Shown one piece after another: positions 22,323 through 33,182 of a stretch of 64,000 bases of DNA. Source of the DNA: Niallia taxi (GTDB lineage Bacteria > Bacillota > Bacilli > Bacillales > Cytobacillaceae). The first letter of the stretch is position 1. Each line of letters starts with the position of its first letter. Below the pieces are notes generated by a model. That model did no database searches, was not told the origin of the DNA, and worked only from the letters and a program-made list of their open reading frames with translations. Location of the stretch: assembly GCF_004005475.1 (NCBI RefSeq), contig NZ_RZTZ01000005.1:1-64000 (forward strand). The letters run 5' to 3'. Both the position numbers and the translations under genes were made by a program.

Positions 22323-23183
22323 ATGAATAATATTGAAGAACAAGTGAACGATAGTGTGGATGTCCTTACAGATGAAAATATATGGATAAATTTAGGGCAA
22401 GGTGCTTTAAAGATTTTTGTTATAATCTTGATTAGTATCGTTGTGACAAGAGTTGCCAAAATTGCTGTACGAAATATCTTTAAGGTAAGAACACATTCTG
22501 CACTTAGAATATCAGAAAGAAGAGAAGCTACATTAGTTAAACTACTTGAGAATACCCTTACATATGTTATCTATTTTATTGCCTTGATGATGATACTAGG
22601 CACATTGAATATTGATGTGAAGGGTTTGCTTGCAGGAGCGGGAATTGTTGGCTTAGCTGTCGGCTTTGGTGCTCAAAGTTTAGTAAAGGATATTATTACA
22701 GGTTTCTTCATTATTTTTGAAGATCAGTTTTCCGTAGGCGATGTTGTGCAAATCGGTCAATTTCAGGGTGTTGTAGAGGAAATTGGCTTAAGAACAACGA
22801 AAGTAAAAAGTTATACTGGTGAAGTGAATATTATACCGAATGGAAGTATAATGGAAGTAACAAACTTTTCACTAAACAACAGTAAGGCAGTTGTTGATGT
22901 CAGTATTGCGTATAAAGGTGATATAGATAGGGCTGAACAAGTAATCAAAGATCTTATCGAAACGTTGCCAGAAAAATATGAGCAAATTGTTGGTGTTCCA
23001 GAGCTTTTAGGTGTTGAAAACATTATGGCGGCAGAAGTAGTTATAAGAGTTGTCGCAGAAACATTGCCAATGCAGCATTATACAGTCGCTCGTGCATTAA
23101 GGAAGGAAATCAAGAATGTTCTCGATGAGAATGGGATTGAAAGTCCATATCCAAAATTAATGATGTACTCGAAACCAGAATAA
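22323..23183 (+). CDS. Small-conductance mechanosensitive channel (MscS family)
   Basis: 286 residues. Such channels release solutes on hypo-osmotic shock. Two or three N-terminal membrane segments (IFVIILISIVVTRVAKIAV and VIYFIALMMILGTL) are followed by the pore helix GLLAGAGIVGLAVGFGAQSL, with the Gly/Ala packing typical of MscS TM3, and by the beta domain FEDQFSVGDVVQIGQFQGVVEEIGLRTT. It follows GAGGTGAG and precedes yyzM by 14 bases, the order common near Bacillus origins. Confidence 0.93.
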   Translation: MNNIEEQVNDSVDVLTDENIWINLGQGALKIFVIILISIVVTRVAKIAVRNIFKVRTHSALRISERREATLVKLLENTLTYVIYFIALMMILGTLNIDVKGLLAGAGIVGLAVGFGAQSLVKDIITGFFIIFEDQFSVGDVVQIGQFQGVVEEIGLRTTKVKSYTGEVNIIPNGSIMEVTNFSLNNSKAVVDVSIAYKGDIDRAEQVIKDLIETLPEKYEQIVGVPELLGVENIMAAEVVIRVVAETLPMQHYTVARALRKEIKNVLDENGIESPYPKLMMYSKPE

Positions 23184-23197
23184 TTTCAGGAGGAAAT

Positions 23198-23395
23198 ATG
23201 GAAGCGAAAGAGTTTGCTATCAATGATATTGTTGAGATGAAAAAAGCTCATCCTTGTGGTACAAATCGTTGGAAAATTATAAGGATGGGGATGGATATCC
23301 GCATTAAATGTGAAGGCTGTGAACACAGTGTTCTTATCCCAAGAAGAGAATTTTCACGAAAAATGAAAAAAATGTTAGTAAAGCATGAAGAATAA
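23198..23395 (+). CDS. yyzM: DUF951 family protein YyzM
   Basis: 65 residues. It matches the short DUF951 family (FAINDIVEMKKAHPCGTNRW, then DIRIKCEGC), with three Cys residues that could bind metal. The function is unknown. Its position between the MscS channel gene and ychF is conserved in Bacillus and suggests cotranscription with the channel gene. A terminator hairpin overlaps the stop codon. Confidence 0.9.
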   Translation: MEAKEFAINDIVEMKKAHPCGTNRWKIIRMGMDIRIKCEGCEHSVLIPRREFSRKMKKMLVKHEE

Positions 23396-23409
23396 TTCAT
23401 GCTTTTTTT
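23381..23409 (+). terminator. Terminator after yyzM
   Basis: GCATGAA (23383-23389) pairs with TTCATGC (23396-23402) and is followed by seven T. The stem overlaps the last yyzM codons and its stop. Confidence 0.85.
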
Positions 23410-23543
23410 ATGGAAAAAGGATAGTTGCATAAGCAAGGCTACTTGTCTTTTTTGCAGGTTAAATCTATAATTGGTAAAGGTTTAAGTACAAACGAAACTA
23501 ATTTCTGCCAACATAAGCAGGTTTAATATAAGGGAGTGACATT

Positions 23544-24644
23544 ATGGCGTTAACTGCTGGAATAGTAGGGTTGCCGAACGTCGGTAAATCAACATTATTT
23601 AATGCAATAACACAGGCTGGTGCAGAATCAGCGAACTATCCATTCTGTACAATTGATCCGAATGTGGGAATTGTAGAGGTACCAGATCCAAGATTGAATA
23701 AATTAACTGAGCTTGTTCAGCCAAAGAAGACTGTACCAACAACTTTCGAATTCACAGATATTGCTGGGATCGTAAAGGGTGCAAGTAAAGGGGAAGGTTT
23801 AGGTAATAAGTTCCTTTCTCATATCCGTGAAGTGGATGCTATTTGTCAAGTTGTCCGCTGCTTTGCTGATGATAATATTACACATGTTTCTGGAAAAGTA
23901 GATCCAATCTCTGATATCGAAACAATTAATCTAGAATTGATTCTTGCAGATTTAGAATCTGTTGAAAAAAGAATTGGCCGTGTAGGAAAAATGGCTAAAC
24001 AAAAAGATAAAGAAGCATTGGCTGAATTAGAAGTGCTTGAGATATTAAAAACTGCTTTTGAAGAAGAAAAGCCAGCTAGAGCTGTTGAGTTCACTGATGA
24101 GCAAGCTAAAATTGCGAAAAACCTTCACTTATTGACAATCAAGCCAGTATTATATGTGGCAAACGTTGGCGAAGATGAAATTGGTGATACAGAAAACAAT
24201 GAATATGTACAGCGAGTTAGAGAATTTGCTGCTAATGAAAATGCTGAGGTTATTGTTATCTGTGCAAAGATTGAAGAAGAAATTGCTGAGCTTGAAGGGG
24301 AAGAAAAGGCGATGTTCCTTGAGGAGCTTGGAATTGAAGAGTCAGGTCTTGACCAGCTGATAAGAGCAGCATATCATTTGCTAGGCTTAGCAACATATTT
24401 CACTGCTGGGGTTCAAGAGGTTCGTGCTTGGACATTTGTTCAAGGAATGAAAGCACCTCAGTGTGCTGGCATTATCCATTCCGACTTCGAAAGAGGTTTC
24501 ATTAGAGCGGAGACTGTTTCATATGATGACCTTATTGTGAGCGGTAATATGGTTGCTGCAAAAGAAGCAGGTAAAGTTCGTCTTGAAGGAAAAGAGTATA
24601 TTGTTAAAGACGGAGATATTATTCACTTCCGCTTTAATGTTTAA
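23544..24644 (+). CDS. ychF: Redox-regulated ATPase YchF (Obg-family)
   Basis: 366 residues. It is an OLA1/YchF P-loop protein that prefers ATP and associates with ribosomes. G1 GLPNVGKSTLFNAIT is at the N-terminus and FTDIAGIVKGASKGEGLGNKFL forms the switch region. A coiled-coil insert follows, and the C-terminal TGS domain ends with VKDGDIIHFRFNV. GGGAGTG precedes the start. A terminator follows. Confidence 0.96.
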   Translation: MALTAGIVGLPNVGKSTLFNAITQAGAESANYPFCTIDPNVGIVEVPDPRLNKLTELVQPKKTVPTTFEFTDIAGIVKGASKGEGLGNKFLSHIREVDAICQVVRCFADDNITHVSGKVDPISDIETINLELILADLESVEKRIGRVGKMAKQKDKEALAELEVLEILKTAFEEEKPARAVEFTDEQAKIAKNLHLLTIKPVLYVANVGEDEIGDTENNEYVQRVREFAANENAEVIVICAKIEEEIAELEGEEKAMFLEELGIEESGLDQLIRAAYHLLGLATYFTAGVQEVRAWTFVQGMKAPQCAGIIHSDFERGFIRAETVSYDDLIVSGNMVAAKEAGKVRLEGKEYIVKDGDIIHFRFNV

Positions 24645-24664
24645 TAACTGAATTAATATGAGTG

Positions 24665-24698
24665 AAAGACCGTCTTTATACTTTTAAAGGCGGTTTTT
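24665..24698 (+). terminator. Terminator after ychF
   Basis: ACCGTCTTTA (24669-24678) pairs with TAAAGGCGGT (24684-24693), with one G-T wobble, followed by a short T-run. Confidence 0.8.
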
Positions 24699-24905
24699 AC
24701 ATTTTCTTTAGCTCATTCGACAAGAAAGCTCTCCATAGGGGGCTGGCAGGTAGGAAATATCTTGGAAAATCCTTATGAATAATTAGCTGAATTCGACAAT
24801 GCAATAAAGAAGATACTTTTACAGTGCGTTTACATGCCCCTTTCAAACTGGTGCTATTATTCCTTTAGAGGGACCATAATACATGTTCCAAAGGGGGATT
24901 TTTAG

Positions 24906-26057
24906 GTGAAAATTGCAATTTTTACAGATACCTATTTTCCGCAAGTTAATGGGGTTGCTAACTCTTTAAAGAGGCTAACAGATCACTTAGAAAAAAGGCA
25001 AATTCAATATCAAATTTTTGCACCTGAAGTGGAAGATGCTCCAGTTTATCCAAACATTAACCAGTTTTTTAGTATCCCGGTCTTTTTATATCCCGAATGC
25101 AGAACCGCTTTAGCTAATCCTAAAAAAATCAAAGCTAAGGTACAGGAATTTAACCCAGATATTATACATATTGCTACACCGTACATGATGGGTCTATATG
25201 GACTATTTTGCGCCAAAAGGCTTCATATCCCAGTTGTTTCCTCCTATCACACTCATTTTGACCAGTATTTAGAGTACTACAAAGCCGCTTGGCTGCTGCC
25301 TGTTCTCCATAAGTACTTGAAATGGTTTCATGAGTCCACATTAAGAACCTTTGCACCTTCAAACGAAACAAAGTCAAAACTAACCGAGCTTGGCTTTCAC
25401 TCCTTATCCATATGGGGAAGGGGAATAGACTGCACACAATTCCGCCCTATCGCTACAACTCATGCTGTCAGACAAAAATACAATATACAGGAGGAGTTTA
25501 TTCTTTTGTATGTTGGAAGATTTGCTCCAGAAAAAGACCTTAGCACACTTTCATCTATAATTGACTCTGTTCCTGACAACTGGAATAAAAAAATTCATTG
25601 GCTGCTTGCAGGAGACGGTCCTAGTTTGCCTGAATGGAAACGGAAAGCAGCTGATTGGAATAATGTTACACTGACCGGTTATTTAAAAGGAGAAGAGCTA
25701 TCAGAGGCTTATGCAAGTGCTGATTTATTTGTATTCCCTTCTACAACAGAAACATTTGGTAATGTCGTACTAGAATCATTGGCATCAGGAACTCCAGCTA
25801 TCGTTTCAAATTCAGGTGGTGTGAAAGAATTAGTGGCCGATGGTATAACAGGAAGAATTTGTACAGCAAAAAGTGCAAACGAATTCTCAAAGGCAATTAT
25901 TGAACTGCTTGCAGATCAGGAGAAAAGAAGACTATTTGGCATAGCAGCTAGAAAATATGCATTAAGTCAGTCATGGGAAAGTATTCTTGATAAATTAATT
26001 GGAGAATATGAAGAGGTGCTAATAAATAGCAGAGGAGAACAAAGGATTTATGCATAA
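24906..26057 (+). CDS. Glycosyltransferase family 4 protein
   Basis: 383 residues with GT-B architecture. The N-terminal domain begins MKIAIFTDTYFPQVNGVANS, like GT4 enzymes that act on lipid or sugar acceptors (PimB/MgtA type). The C-terminal nucleotide-sugar domain has LLYVGRFAPEKDL, LAGDGPSLPEW and the E-x7-E motif ETFGNVVLE followed by SGTPAIVSNSGG. The acceptor cannot be read from sequence; a membrane glycolipid is plausible. The start is GTG, with AAGGGGGA upstream. It stands alone between ychF and the rpsF operon, which has its own promoter. Confidence 0.88.
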   Translation: MKIAIFTDTYFPQVNGVANSLKRLTDHLEKRQIQYQIFAPEVEDAPVYPNINQFFSIPVFLYPECRTALANPKKIKAKVQEFNPDIIHIATPYMMGLYGLFCAKRLHIPVVSSYHTHFDQYLEYYKAAWLLPVLHKYLKWFHESTLRTFAPSNETKSKLTELGFHSLSIWGRGIDCTQFRPIATTHAVRQKYNIQEEFILLYVGRFAPEKDLSTLSSIIDSVPDNWNKKIHWLLAGDGPSLPEWKRKAADWNNVTLTGYLKGEELSEAYASADLFVFPSTTETFGNVVLESLASGTPAIVSNSGGVKELVADGITGRICTAKSANEFSKAIIELLADQEKRRLFGIAARKYALSQSWESILDKLIGEYEEVLINSRGEQRIYA

Positions 26058-26102
26058 ATGCAATTGAATATTTAGATCCTCAGCAATTCTTTTCAGTATT
26101 CA

Positions 26103-26131
26103 TTGCAAATCTATTCCCAATATGCTATAAT
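26103..26131 (+). promoter_or_regulatory. Promoter of the rpsF-ssb-rpsR operon
   Basis: A -35 TTGCAA (26103-26108) and a perfect -10 TATAAT (26126-26131) are 17 bases apart, with an extended TG ahead of the -10. The transcript would start near 26138, just upstream of the leader hairpin. Confidence 0.75.
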
Positions 26132-26158
26132 TTCATCTTGTGAGTAATGTATAAGTTG

Positions 26159-26195
26159 CTCCTTGCCCAATCGGGCCGTTTAGACCAAAAGGAGG
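26159..26195 (+). promoter_or_regulatory. rpsF leader RNA element (S6:S18-binding motif)
   Basis: CUCCUU (26159-26164) can pair with AAGGAG (26189-26194), which is part of the rpsF ribosome binding site. Inside it a small GCCC-AAUC-GGGC hairpin is followed by an unpaired CCG. This matches the conserved rpsF leader in which the S6:S18 complex recognises a CCG bulge and represses its own translation. The pairing is seen in the sequence; the binding is inferred. Confidence 0.7.
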
Positions 26196-26203
26196 TGAAA
26201 GTG

Positions 26204-26494
26204 ATGAAAAAGTACGAAATTATGTACATCATCCGTCCAAATATTGAAGATGAAGCTAAAAAAGCTCTAGTTGAGCGTTTTAACGGTATTCTTGCTGATA
26301 ATGGAGCGGAAGTTGCTGAATCAAAAGAGTGGGGTAAACGTCGTCTTGCATACGAAATCAATGATTTCCGCGATGGCTACTACCAACTTGTGAAAGTTAA
26401 CGCTGCACCAGTAGCAGTTGAGGAGTTCTCTCGTTTAGCTAAAATTAACGAAGATATCATCCGTCACATTGTTATTAAAGAAGAAGCTAAATAA
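26204..26494 (+). CDS. rpsF: Ribosomal protein bS6
   Basis: 96 residues. S6 binds S18 in the platform of the 30S subunit. [20 protein letters not shown] and the [18 protein letters not shown] block are diagnostic. The ATG at 26204 was chosen because AAAGGAGGTG lies directly upstream and the product then has the family length; an open frame extends 19 codons further up but would run through the leader hairpin. It is first in the rpsF-ssb-rpsR operon. Confidence 0.97.
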   Translation: MKKYEIMYIIRPNIEDEAKKALVERFNGILADNGAEVAESKEWGKRRLAYEINDFRDGYYQLVKVNAAPVAVEEFSRLAKINEDIIRHIVIKEEAK

Positions 26495-26511
26495 TAAATA
26501 GAATGTATTCA

Positions 26512-26527
26512 TGTTTCACGTGGAACA
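26512..26527. promoter_or_regulatory. parS: parS-like site between rpsF and ssb
   Basis: TGTTTCACGTGGAACA differs from the parS consensus at one position (A to G at position 12). Variants with this change are accepted by Bacillus ParB. It lies in the 55-base rpsF-ssb spacer, about 5.4 kb from the perfect site in spo0J. Confidence 0.82.
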
Positions 26528-26549
26528 TGATGGAAGGGAGTTGAAACTG

Positions 26550-27068
26550 ATGATGAACCGTGTTGTTCTTGTTGGCCGACTGACGAAGGATCCTGAACTG
26601 CGATACACACCGAGTGGAGCTGCTGTTGCAACATTCACACTTGCTGTCAATCGTACTTTTACGAACCAACAAGGTGAAAGAGAAGCAGACTTTATCAATT
26701 GTGTAATCTGGAGAAAACCTGCAGAAAATGTAGCTAATTTCTTGAAGAAAGGAAGCTTAGCTGGCGTTGACGGCAGACTTCAAACACGCAGTTATGAGGG
26801 ACAAGATGGAAAGCGTGTCTATGTTACAGAAGTGCAGGCAGAAAGTGTTCAATTTCTTGAACCTAGAAACAGCAACTCTGGAAATAGAAATGACAACATG
26901 AATTATAGTGCACCAAGGGAACAAGATAATCCTTTCGGAGGCTCTAATAATTATCAGAATCAGCGACCTCAAAATCAAAATAGAAACAATGATTATACAA
27001 GAATGGACGAGGATCCATTTGCTAATAGCGGTCAAATTGATATTTCAGATGATGACTTGCCATTCTGA
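26550..27068 (+). CDS. ssbA: Single-stranded DNA-binding protein SsbA
   Basis: 172 residues. It coats single-stranded DNA in replication and repair and recruits partners through its tail. The OB fold starts [20 protein letters not shown], a Gln/Asn-rich flexible linker follows (about 115-155), and the chain ends with the partner-binding tip DISDDDLPF. The ATG at 26550 follows GGAAGGGAG with nine-base spacing; the open frame further upstream runs through the parS-like site and adds residues not found in the family. Confidence 0.97.
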   Translation: MMNRVVLVGRLTKDPELRYTPSGAAVATFTLAVNRTFTNQQGEREADFINCVIWRKPAENVANFLKKGSLAGVDGRLQTRSYEGQDGKRVYVTEVQAESVQFLEPRNSNSGNRNDNMNYSAPREQDNPFGGSNNYQNQRPQNQNRNNDYTRMDEDPFANSGQIDISDDDLPF

Positions 27069-27103
27069 TAATCGACAATAATTAAAAAAGGAGGGAAATT
27101 GAC

Positions 27104-27346
27104 ATGGCAATGGGCGGACGCAGAGGCGGACGTGCTAAACGCCGTAAAGTATGTTACTTTACAGCTAACGGCATTACGCAAATCGATTATAAAGATGTAG
27201 ATCTTCTTAAAAAATTCATCTCTGAGCGTGGTAAAATCTTACCTCGTCGTGTAACTGGTACAAGTGCAAAATATCAACGTAAGTTGACTATTGCAATCAA
27301 ACGTTCACGTACTATGGCTTTACTTCCATACGTAACTGGTGAATAA
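27104..27346 (+). CDS. rpsR: Ribosomal protein bS18
   Basis: 80 residues, the last gene of the rpsF operon. S18 pairs with S6 in the 30S platform. [16 protein letters not shown], a zinc-free variant with a single Cys, and the C-terminus [12 protein letters not shown] are typical. AAAGGAGGG precedes the start, and a strong terminator follows the stop. Confidence 0.97.
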   Translation: MAMGGRRGGRAKRRKVCYFTANGITQIDYKDVDLLKKFISERGKILPRRVTGTSAKYQRKLTIAIKRSRTMALLPYVTGE

Positions 27347-27349
27347 TAA

Positions 27350-27386
27350 AAAAACACATTAGGTTAACTCCTAATGTGTTTTTTTA
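27350..27386 (+). terminator. Terminator of the rpsF-ssb-rpsR operon
   Basis: AACACATTAGG (27353-27363) and CCTAATGTGTT (27370-27380) form a perfect 11-base stem with a six-base loop, followed by a T-run. Confidence 0.92.
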
Positions 27387-27649
27387 TACTTATACGGTAA
27401 AGTGATTTTATGAATATATTATATGTTTGAATGACCTAGTATAAAATAGTAAAATAACATGGAGGGTATCCTTATATTTTTCTTATGCTAACAGGGGGTT
27501 AAAATCGCGTTTATGAATAGAAGAATTAGTGGAAATACTATGTATGTATAAGTATTTTTTCGTTCTTTCTTATTTATCGAGATACGGTATAATAGTGGCA
27601 TAAAGAACTGTGTACATATTAAATTAACTATATTAGGAGTGAATAAATA

Positions 27650-29623
27650 TTGCCTGCTTTTTTGGAAAAGGGATCAATTCGCTATCCATTAATTTGTCTG
27701 ATTGGCATAACTCTGATCCTCCTTGGTATCATCTCCTTTTATAATTGGCTATTTGCCATTTTAGGGTTACTTCTTTCTGTTATTCCTTTTTATTTCCTCA
27801 TTCAGATGAATGTGCGGCAAAGAAAGGAAACGGAAGAATATATTACGACCCTTTCCTACCGTGTGAAAAAGGTCGGAGAAGAGGCATTAATGGAAATGCC
27901 GATTGGGATTATGCTCATTAATGATGAATACTATATTGAGTGGACAAATCCATATTTAGCGTACAGCTTTACAGAGGACAGCTTAGTCGGAAGATCTTTG
28001 TATGATGTGTCTCCATCCGTTATTCCCCTTATTAAGCAAGAGGTGGAAACAGAAATCATCACACTTCATAATCGCAAATTTAGAGTTATCCATAAAAAAG
28101 AAGAGCGTCTCCTCTACTTTTTTGACGTAACAGAACAGACAGAGATAGAAAAGCTTTACGAGGATGAAAGAACAGCAATTGCCATCATCTTTTTAGATAA
28201 TTATGATGATCTTACACAAGGAATGGATGACCAAACGCGAAGCAGCTTAAATAACAGTGTTACCTCCATCCTAAATAAATGGGCAACAGATAATGGGGTA
28301 TTATTAAAACGGATATCCTCAGAACGTTTCTTTGCAGTATTTAATGAAAATATCCTTCAACATCTTGAAAAGGATAAATTCACGATTTTGGATGAGGTAA
28401 GAGAGCTAACTTCAAAGCAGAATGTACAGCTGACATTAAGTATTGGAGTCGGTTCAGGAGTTTCCTCCCTTCCAGAGCTAGGAACAATCGCTCAATCAAG
28501 CCTTGATTTAGCATTAGGCCGAGGTGGAGACCAGGTGGCTATTAAACAGCCAAATGGAAAGGTGAAATTCTATGGTGGTAAAACAAATCCTGTTGAAAAA
28601 AGAACAAGGGTGCGAGCCAGAGTTATATCACATGCCCTTAAGGAATTGATAACGGCAAGTGATAAAGTATTCATCATGGGCCATAAGCATCCTGATATGG
28701 ATGCAATAGGGGCTGCAATCGGTATTAATAAGATTGCACAGATGAATAAGAAAGAGGCCTATATCGTCCTTAATCCGAATGAAATTGATTTAGGTGTAAG
28801 AAGGCTTCTCGAGGAAATAAAAAAACATGAGACATTATATGAAAGATTTATTACACCAGAGCAAGCGTTGGAAATGGAGACAGATGAGAGTTTATTAATT
28901 GTAGTAGATACACATAAGCCCTCATTAGTTATTGAGGAAAGACTTATTCATAAAATTGAGGATGTTGTGGTTATTGACCATCACAGACGTGCAGAAGAAT
29001 TTATAGAAAATCCGTTGCTTGTCTATATGGAACCATATGCATCTTCAACTGCAGAGCTTGTTACAGAGCTGTTGGAATACCAGCCGAAAACAGCTAAAAT
29101 TGAAATGCTAGAAGCTACCGCACTATTAGCAGGTATCATTGTAGATACTAAAAGCTTCACACTTAGAACAGGTGCCAGAACCTTTGATGCTGCCTCGTAT
29201 TTGAGAGGGCAAGGCGCTGATACTGTGTTAGTACAAAAGTTCTTAAAAGAAGATATTAGCAATTATGTAAAGAAGGCAAAAATAATTCAAAATGTCATTT
29301 TCTATAAACCTGGTGTAGCTATTGCTAAGGCACAAAGAAATGAAAATAGTGATAATGTTTTAATTGCCCAAACAGCAGACACCTTATTAACGATGGATGG
29401 CATTTATGCTTCATTTGTTATTTCACCAAGAGCTGATGGACAAATAGGCATAAGTGCAAGGTCATTAGGGGATATAAATGTACAGATTATTATGGAAAGT
29501 CTTCGAGGCGGCGGCCATTTAACAAATGCAGCAACACAGCTTTCCGATATGACAATAGAAGAAGCTGAGGCAAGGCTTAAGCTGGCAATTGACGAATATT
29601 TCGAAGGGAGAAAAAAGGAATGA
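27650..29623 (+). CDS. gdpP: Cyclic di-AMP phosphodiesterase GdpP
   Basis: 657 residues. It hydrolyses the essential second messenger c-di-AMP, affecting wall, potassium and beta-lactam responses. Two N-terminal membrane helices (about 12-53) are followed by a PAS domain ([21 protein letters not shown]), a degenerate GGDEF domain, and a DHH/DHHA1 catalytic unit with [35 protein letters not shown] and GGGHLTNAA. All DHH metal ligands look intact. The start is TTG after TAGGAGTG. A likely -10 TATAAT lies at 27588-27593. The yybS gene that often precedes it is absent; the 263-base gap upstream is non-coding. It overlaps rplI by four bases. Confidence 0.96.
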   Translation: MPAFLEKGSIRYPLICLIGITLILLGIISFYNWLFAILGLLLSVIPFYFLIQMNVRQRKETEEYITTLSYRVKKVGEEALMEMPIGIMLINDEYYIEWTNPYLAYSFTEDSLVGRSLYDVSPSVIPLIKQEVETEIITLHNRKFRVIHKKEERLLYFFDVTEQTEIEKLYEDERTAIAIIFLDNYDDLTQGMDDQTRSSLNNSVTSILNKWATDNGVLLKRISSERFFAVFNENILQHLEKDKFTILDEVRELTSKQNVQLTLSIGVGSGVSSLPELGTIAQSSLDLALGRGGDQVAIKQPNGKVKFYGGKTNPVEKRTRVRARVISHALKELITASDKVFIMGHKHPDMDAIGAAIGINKIAQMNKKEAYIVLNPNEIDLGVRRLLEEIKKHETLYERFITPEQALEMETDESLLIVVDTHKPSLVIEERLIHKIEDVVVIDHHRRAEEFIENPLLVYMEPYASSTAELVTELLEYQPKTAKIEMLEATALLAGIIVDTKSFTLRTGARTFDAASYLRGQGADTVLVQKFLKEDISNYVKKAKIIQNVIFYKPGVAIAKAQRNENSDNVLIAQTADTLLTMDGIYASFVISPRADGQIGISARSLGDINVQIIMESLRGGGHLTNAATQLSDMTIEEAEARLKLAIDEYFEGRKKE

Positions 29624-30069
29624 AAGTAATATTTTTAAAAGACGTTAAAGGTAAAGGAAAAAAAGGTGAAGTTAAAAATGTAGCTGATGGTTATGCGCAA
29701 AACTTCCTATTAAAGCAAGGGCTTGCTGTTGAAGCAAATGCAGGTGCTGTCAGCACTTTAAATGCACAAAAGAAAAAAGAAGAAAAATTGGCAGCAGATG
29801 AGCTTGAAGAAGCAAAAGCATTAAAGGAAAAAGTAGAAAAGCTTACAGTTGAGCTTACTGCTAAGTCAGGAGAAGGCGGAAGATTATTTGGTTCTATCAC
29901 TAGCAAGCAAATTGCTGATGAGTTGAAGAAAAAGCATCAAATTAAAATTGATAAACGTAAAATTGATTTGAACGATGCGATTCGTTCATTAGGTGTAACA
30001 AAGGTTGCTGTGAAGATTCATCAAGAGGTTACCGCTACACTTAATGTCCATGTAAAAGAATTAAGCTAA
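29620..30069 (+). CDS. rplI: Ribosomal protein bL9
   Basis: 149 residues. L9 has an N-terminal rRNA-binding domain ([20 protein letters not shown], then [14 protein letters not shown]), a long connecting helix rich in Glu/Lys (about 40-75) and a C-terminal domain. The ATGA overlap with gdpP implies coupled translation, as in many Firmicutes. Confidence 0.97.
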   Translation: MKVIFLKDVKGKGKKGEVKNVADGYAQNFLLKQGLAVEANAGAVSTLNAQKKKEEKLAADELEEAKALKEKVEKLTVELTAKSGEGGRLFGSITSKQIADELKKKHQIKIDKRKIDLNDAIRSLGVTKVAVKIHQEVTATLNVHVKELS

Positions 30070-30118
30070 TATTGGAAGTACCATTTATCTTTAAACATGA
30101 TAGAATAGAATAGGTTTG

Positions 30119-30158
30119 AAAAATGTGATACAGGCATCCTGATCACATTTTTTCTTTT
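30119..30158 (+). terminator. Terminator after rplI
   Basis: AAATGTGAT (30121-30129) pairs with ATCACATTT (30142-30150), with an inner AGG/CCT pairing, followed by TTTCTTTT. Confidence 0.82.
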
Positions 30159-30206
30159 AGTATATATTGATGTTATCCTCTCCCAATAAAGGAGGTTTTA
30201 AATTTT

Positions 30207-31571
30207 ATGAGTGAAATGCTCCATGATAGAGTTCCCCCGCAAAATATTGAAGCAGAGCAAGCAGTACTTGGGGCGATATTCTTAGAACCACAAAGCTTAA
30301 CACTTGCTTCGGAAATTCTTATTCCTGAGGATTTTTATAGAGGGGCGCACCAAAGAATCTATACAGCAATGCTGAAGTTGAATGACGGAGGAAAGGCTGT
30401 TGACCTTATAACTGTCACTGCAGAGCTATCTGCAGGTAATAATCTTGAGGATACTGGCGGTGTCAGCTATTTAAGTGAACTGGCAGCATCTGTTCCTACC
30501 GCAGCTAATATTGAGTATTATGCGAAGATAGTGGAAGAAAAATCCTTGCTGCGAAGACTGATACGGACAGCTACTGATATAGCACAGGACGGCTATGCTC
30601 GAGAAGATGAAGTAGAGGTGCTGTTGAGCGAGGCAGAAAAAAACATTCTTGAGGTTGCCCAGAGAAAGAATGCTGGGGCGTTCCATAATATTAAGGATGT
30701 ATTAGTACGAACATATGACAATATTGAGCTCATGCATAACCGCCAAGGTGATATAACTGGTATTGCTACAGGATTCGCAGAGCTTGATAAAATGACAGCT
30801 GGCTTCCAGCGAAATGACTTAATTATCGTAGGAGCGCGTCCTTCTGTTGGTAAGACGGCCTTTGCCTTGAATATCGCTCAAAACGTAGCCACAACTACTG
30901 GTGAAAATGTAGCGATATTTAGTCTTGAGATGGGTGCAGAGCAGCTTGTTATGCGTATGCTATGTGCAGAGGGAAATATTGATGCACAACGTCTTCGTAC
31001 TGGGTCATTGACAGACGAGGATTGGGGCAAGCTGACTATGGCAATGGGAAGCCTGTCTAATGCCGGTATATTCATTGATGATACCCCAGGGGTGAAAATC
31101 ACTGATATCCGTTCTAAATGCCGTAGGCTAAAGCAGGAGCATGGTCTTGGGATGATCCTGATTGATTACTTGCAGCTTATTCTTGGAAGCGGACGTTCTG
31201 GCGAAAACAGACAACAGGAAGTTTCAGAAATTTCCCGTTCTCTTAAACAGCTTGCCCGTGAGCTACAGGTACCAGTTATTGCATTGTCTCAGCTTTCTCG
31301 TGGAGTAGAGCAGAGACAAGATAAAAGACCGATGATGTCTGATATAAGGGAATCAGGAAGTATTGAGCAGGATGCAGATATCGTGGCATTCTTGTATCGT
31401 GATGACTACTATGACAAAGAATCAGAAAGCAAAAATATCATTGAAATTATCATTGCTAAACAAAGGAATGGACCAACTGGAACAGTACAGTTAGCCTTTG
31501 TGAAGGAATATAATAAATTCGTCAATTTAGAACGGCGTTTTGATGATCCTTCCATGCCACCTGGCGCATAA
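30207..31571 (+). CDS. dnaC: Replicative DNA helicase (DnaB family; DnaC in Bacillus)
   Basis: 454 residues. It is the hexameric fork helicase loaded by DnaB, DnaD and DnaI in Bacillus. The N-terminal primase-contact domain (PPQNIEAEQAVLGAIF) is followed by the RecA-like domain with Walker A GARPSVGKTAFALNIA, Walker B LGMILIDYLQLI and the DnaB-type DIRESGSIEQDADIV motif. Bacillus nomenclature calls this gene dnaC. AAAGGAGGT precedes the start. Confidence 0.97.
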   Translation: MSEMLHDRVPPQNIEAEQAVLGAIFLEPQSLTLASEILIPEDFYRGAHQRIYTAMLKLNDGGKAVDLITVTAELSAGNNLEDTGGVSYLSELAASVPTAANIEYYAKIVEEKSLLRRLIRTATDIAQDGYAREDEVEVLLSEAEKNILEVAQRKNAGAFHNIKDVLVRTYDNIELMHNRQGDITGIATGFAELDKMTAGFQRNDLIIVGARPSVGKTAFALNIAQNVATTTGENVAIFSLEMGAEQLVMRMLCAEGNIDAQRLRTGSLTDEDWGKLTMAMGSLSNAGIFIDDTPGVKITDIRSKCRRLKQEHGLGMILIDYLQLILGSGRSGENRQQEVSEISRSLKQLARELQVPVIALSQLSRGVEQRQDKRPMMSDIRESGSIEQDADIVAFLYRDDYYDKESESKNIIEIIIAKQRNGPTGTVQLAFVKEYNKFVNLERRFDDPSMPPGA

Positions 31572-31578
31572 TAAAATA

Positions 31579-31617
31579 GAAAGCAGATTGGTTGTTTTAA
31601 AGCCAATCTGCTTTTTT
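31579..31617 (+). terminator. Terminator after dnaC
   Basis: AAGCAGATTGG and CCAATCTGCTT form a perfect 11-base stem with an 11-base loop, followed by TTTTT. Confidence 0.92.
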
Positions 31618-31690
31618 ATTTGATAAAACCAGCTATATTTCAAGTCTGATAGCATGATAAATAGTTAGTAAAATCTATATTAGTAGAATG

Positions 31691-31735
31691 ATTACGAACA
31701 TAAATTTATTTTCTTGTTTTGAATGTTCGTGTTTT
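31691..31735. promoter_or_regulatory. Probable PurR-binding PurBoxes upstream of purA
   Basis: ATTACGAACATA (31691-31702) and the inverted AATGTTCGTGTTTT (31722-31735) share the CGAAC core of Bacillus PurBoxes and are arranged as an inverted pair immediately before the purA promoter. In B. subtilis PurR binds such pairs to repress purine genes in response to adenine and stringent signals. Confidence 0.7.
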
Positions 31736-31736
31736 G

Positions 31737-31766
31737 TTGACTTTTGTATACGAAAATTGGTAAAAT
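31737..31766 (+). promoter_or_regulatory. sigma-A promoter of purA
   Basis: TTGACT (31737-31742) and TAAAAT (31761-31766), 18 bases apart, directly abut the second PurBox, about 55 bases before the purA start. Confidence 0.65.
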
Positions 31767-31802
31767 AGGTTTGTTTGATAATAAATATAAATATTATAGT
31801 AA

Positions 31803-33116
<1,314 letters not shown>

Positions 33117-33137
33117 AAAAAAGATTATTTTATGTAA

Positions 33138-33180
33138 AGGAGCCGCTTTTAAGAGCGGCTCCTAAATATTTTTTATTTTT
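33138..33180 (+). terminator. Terminator after purA
   Basis: AGGAGCCGCT (33138-33147) and AGCGGCTCCT (33154-33163) form a perfect GC-rich 10-base stem, followed by an A/T stretch that is mainly T. Confidence 0.88.
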
Positions 33181-33182
33181 TT

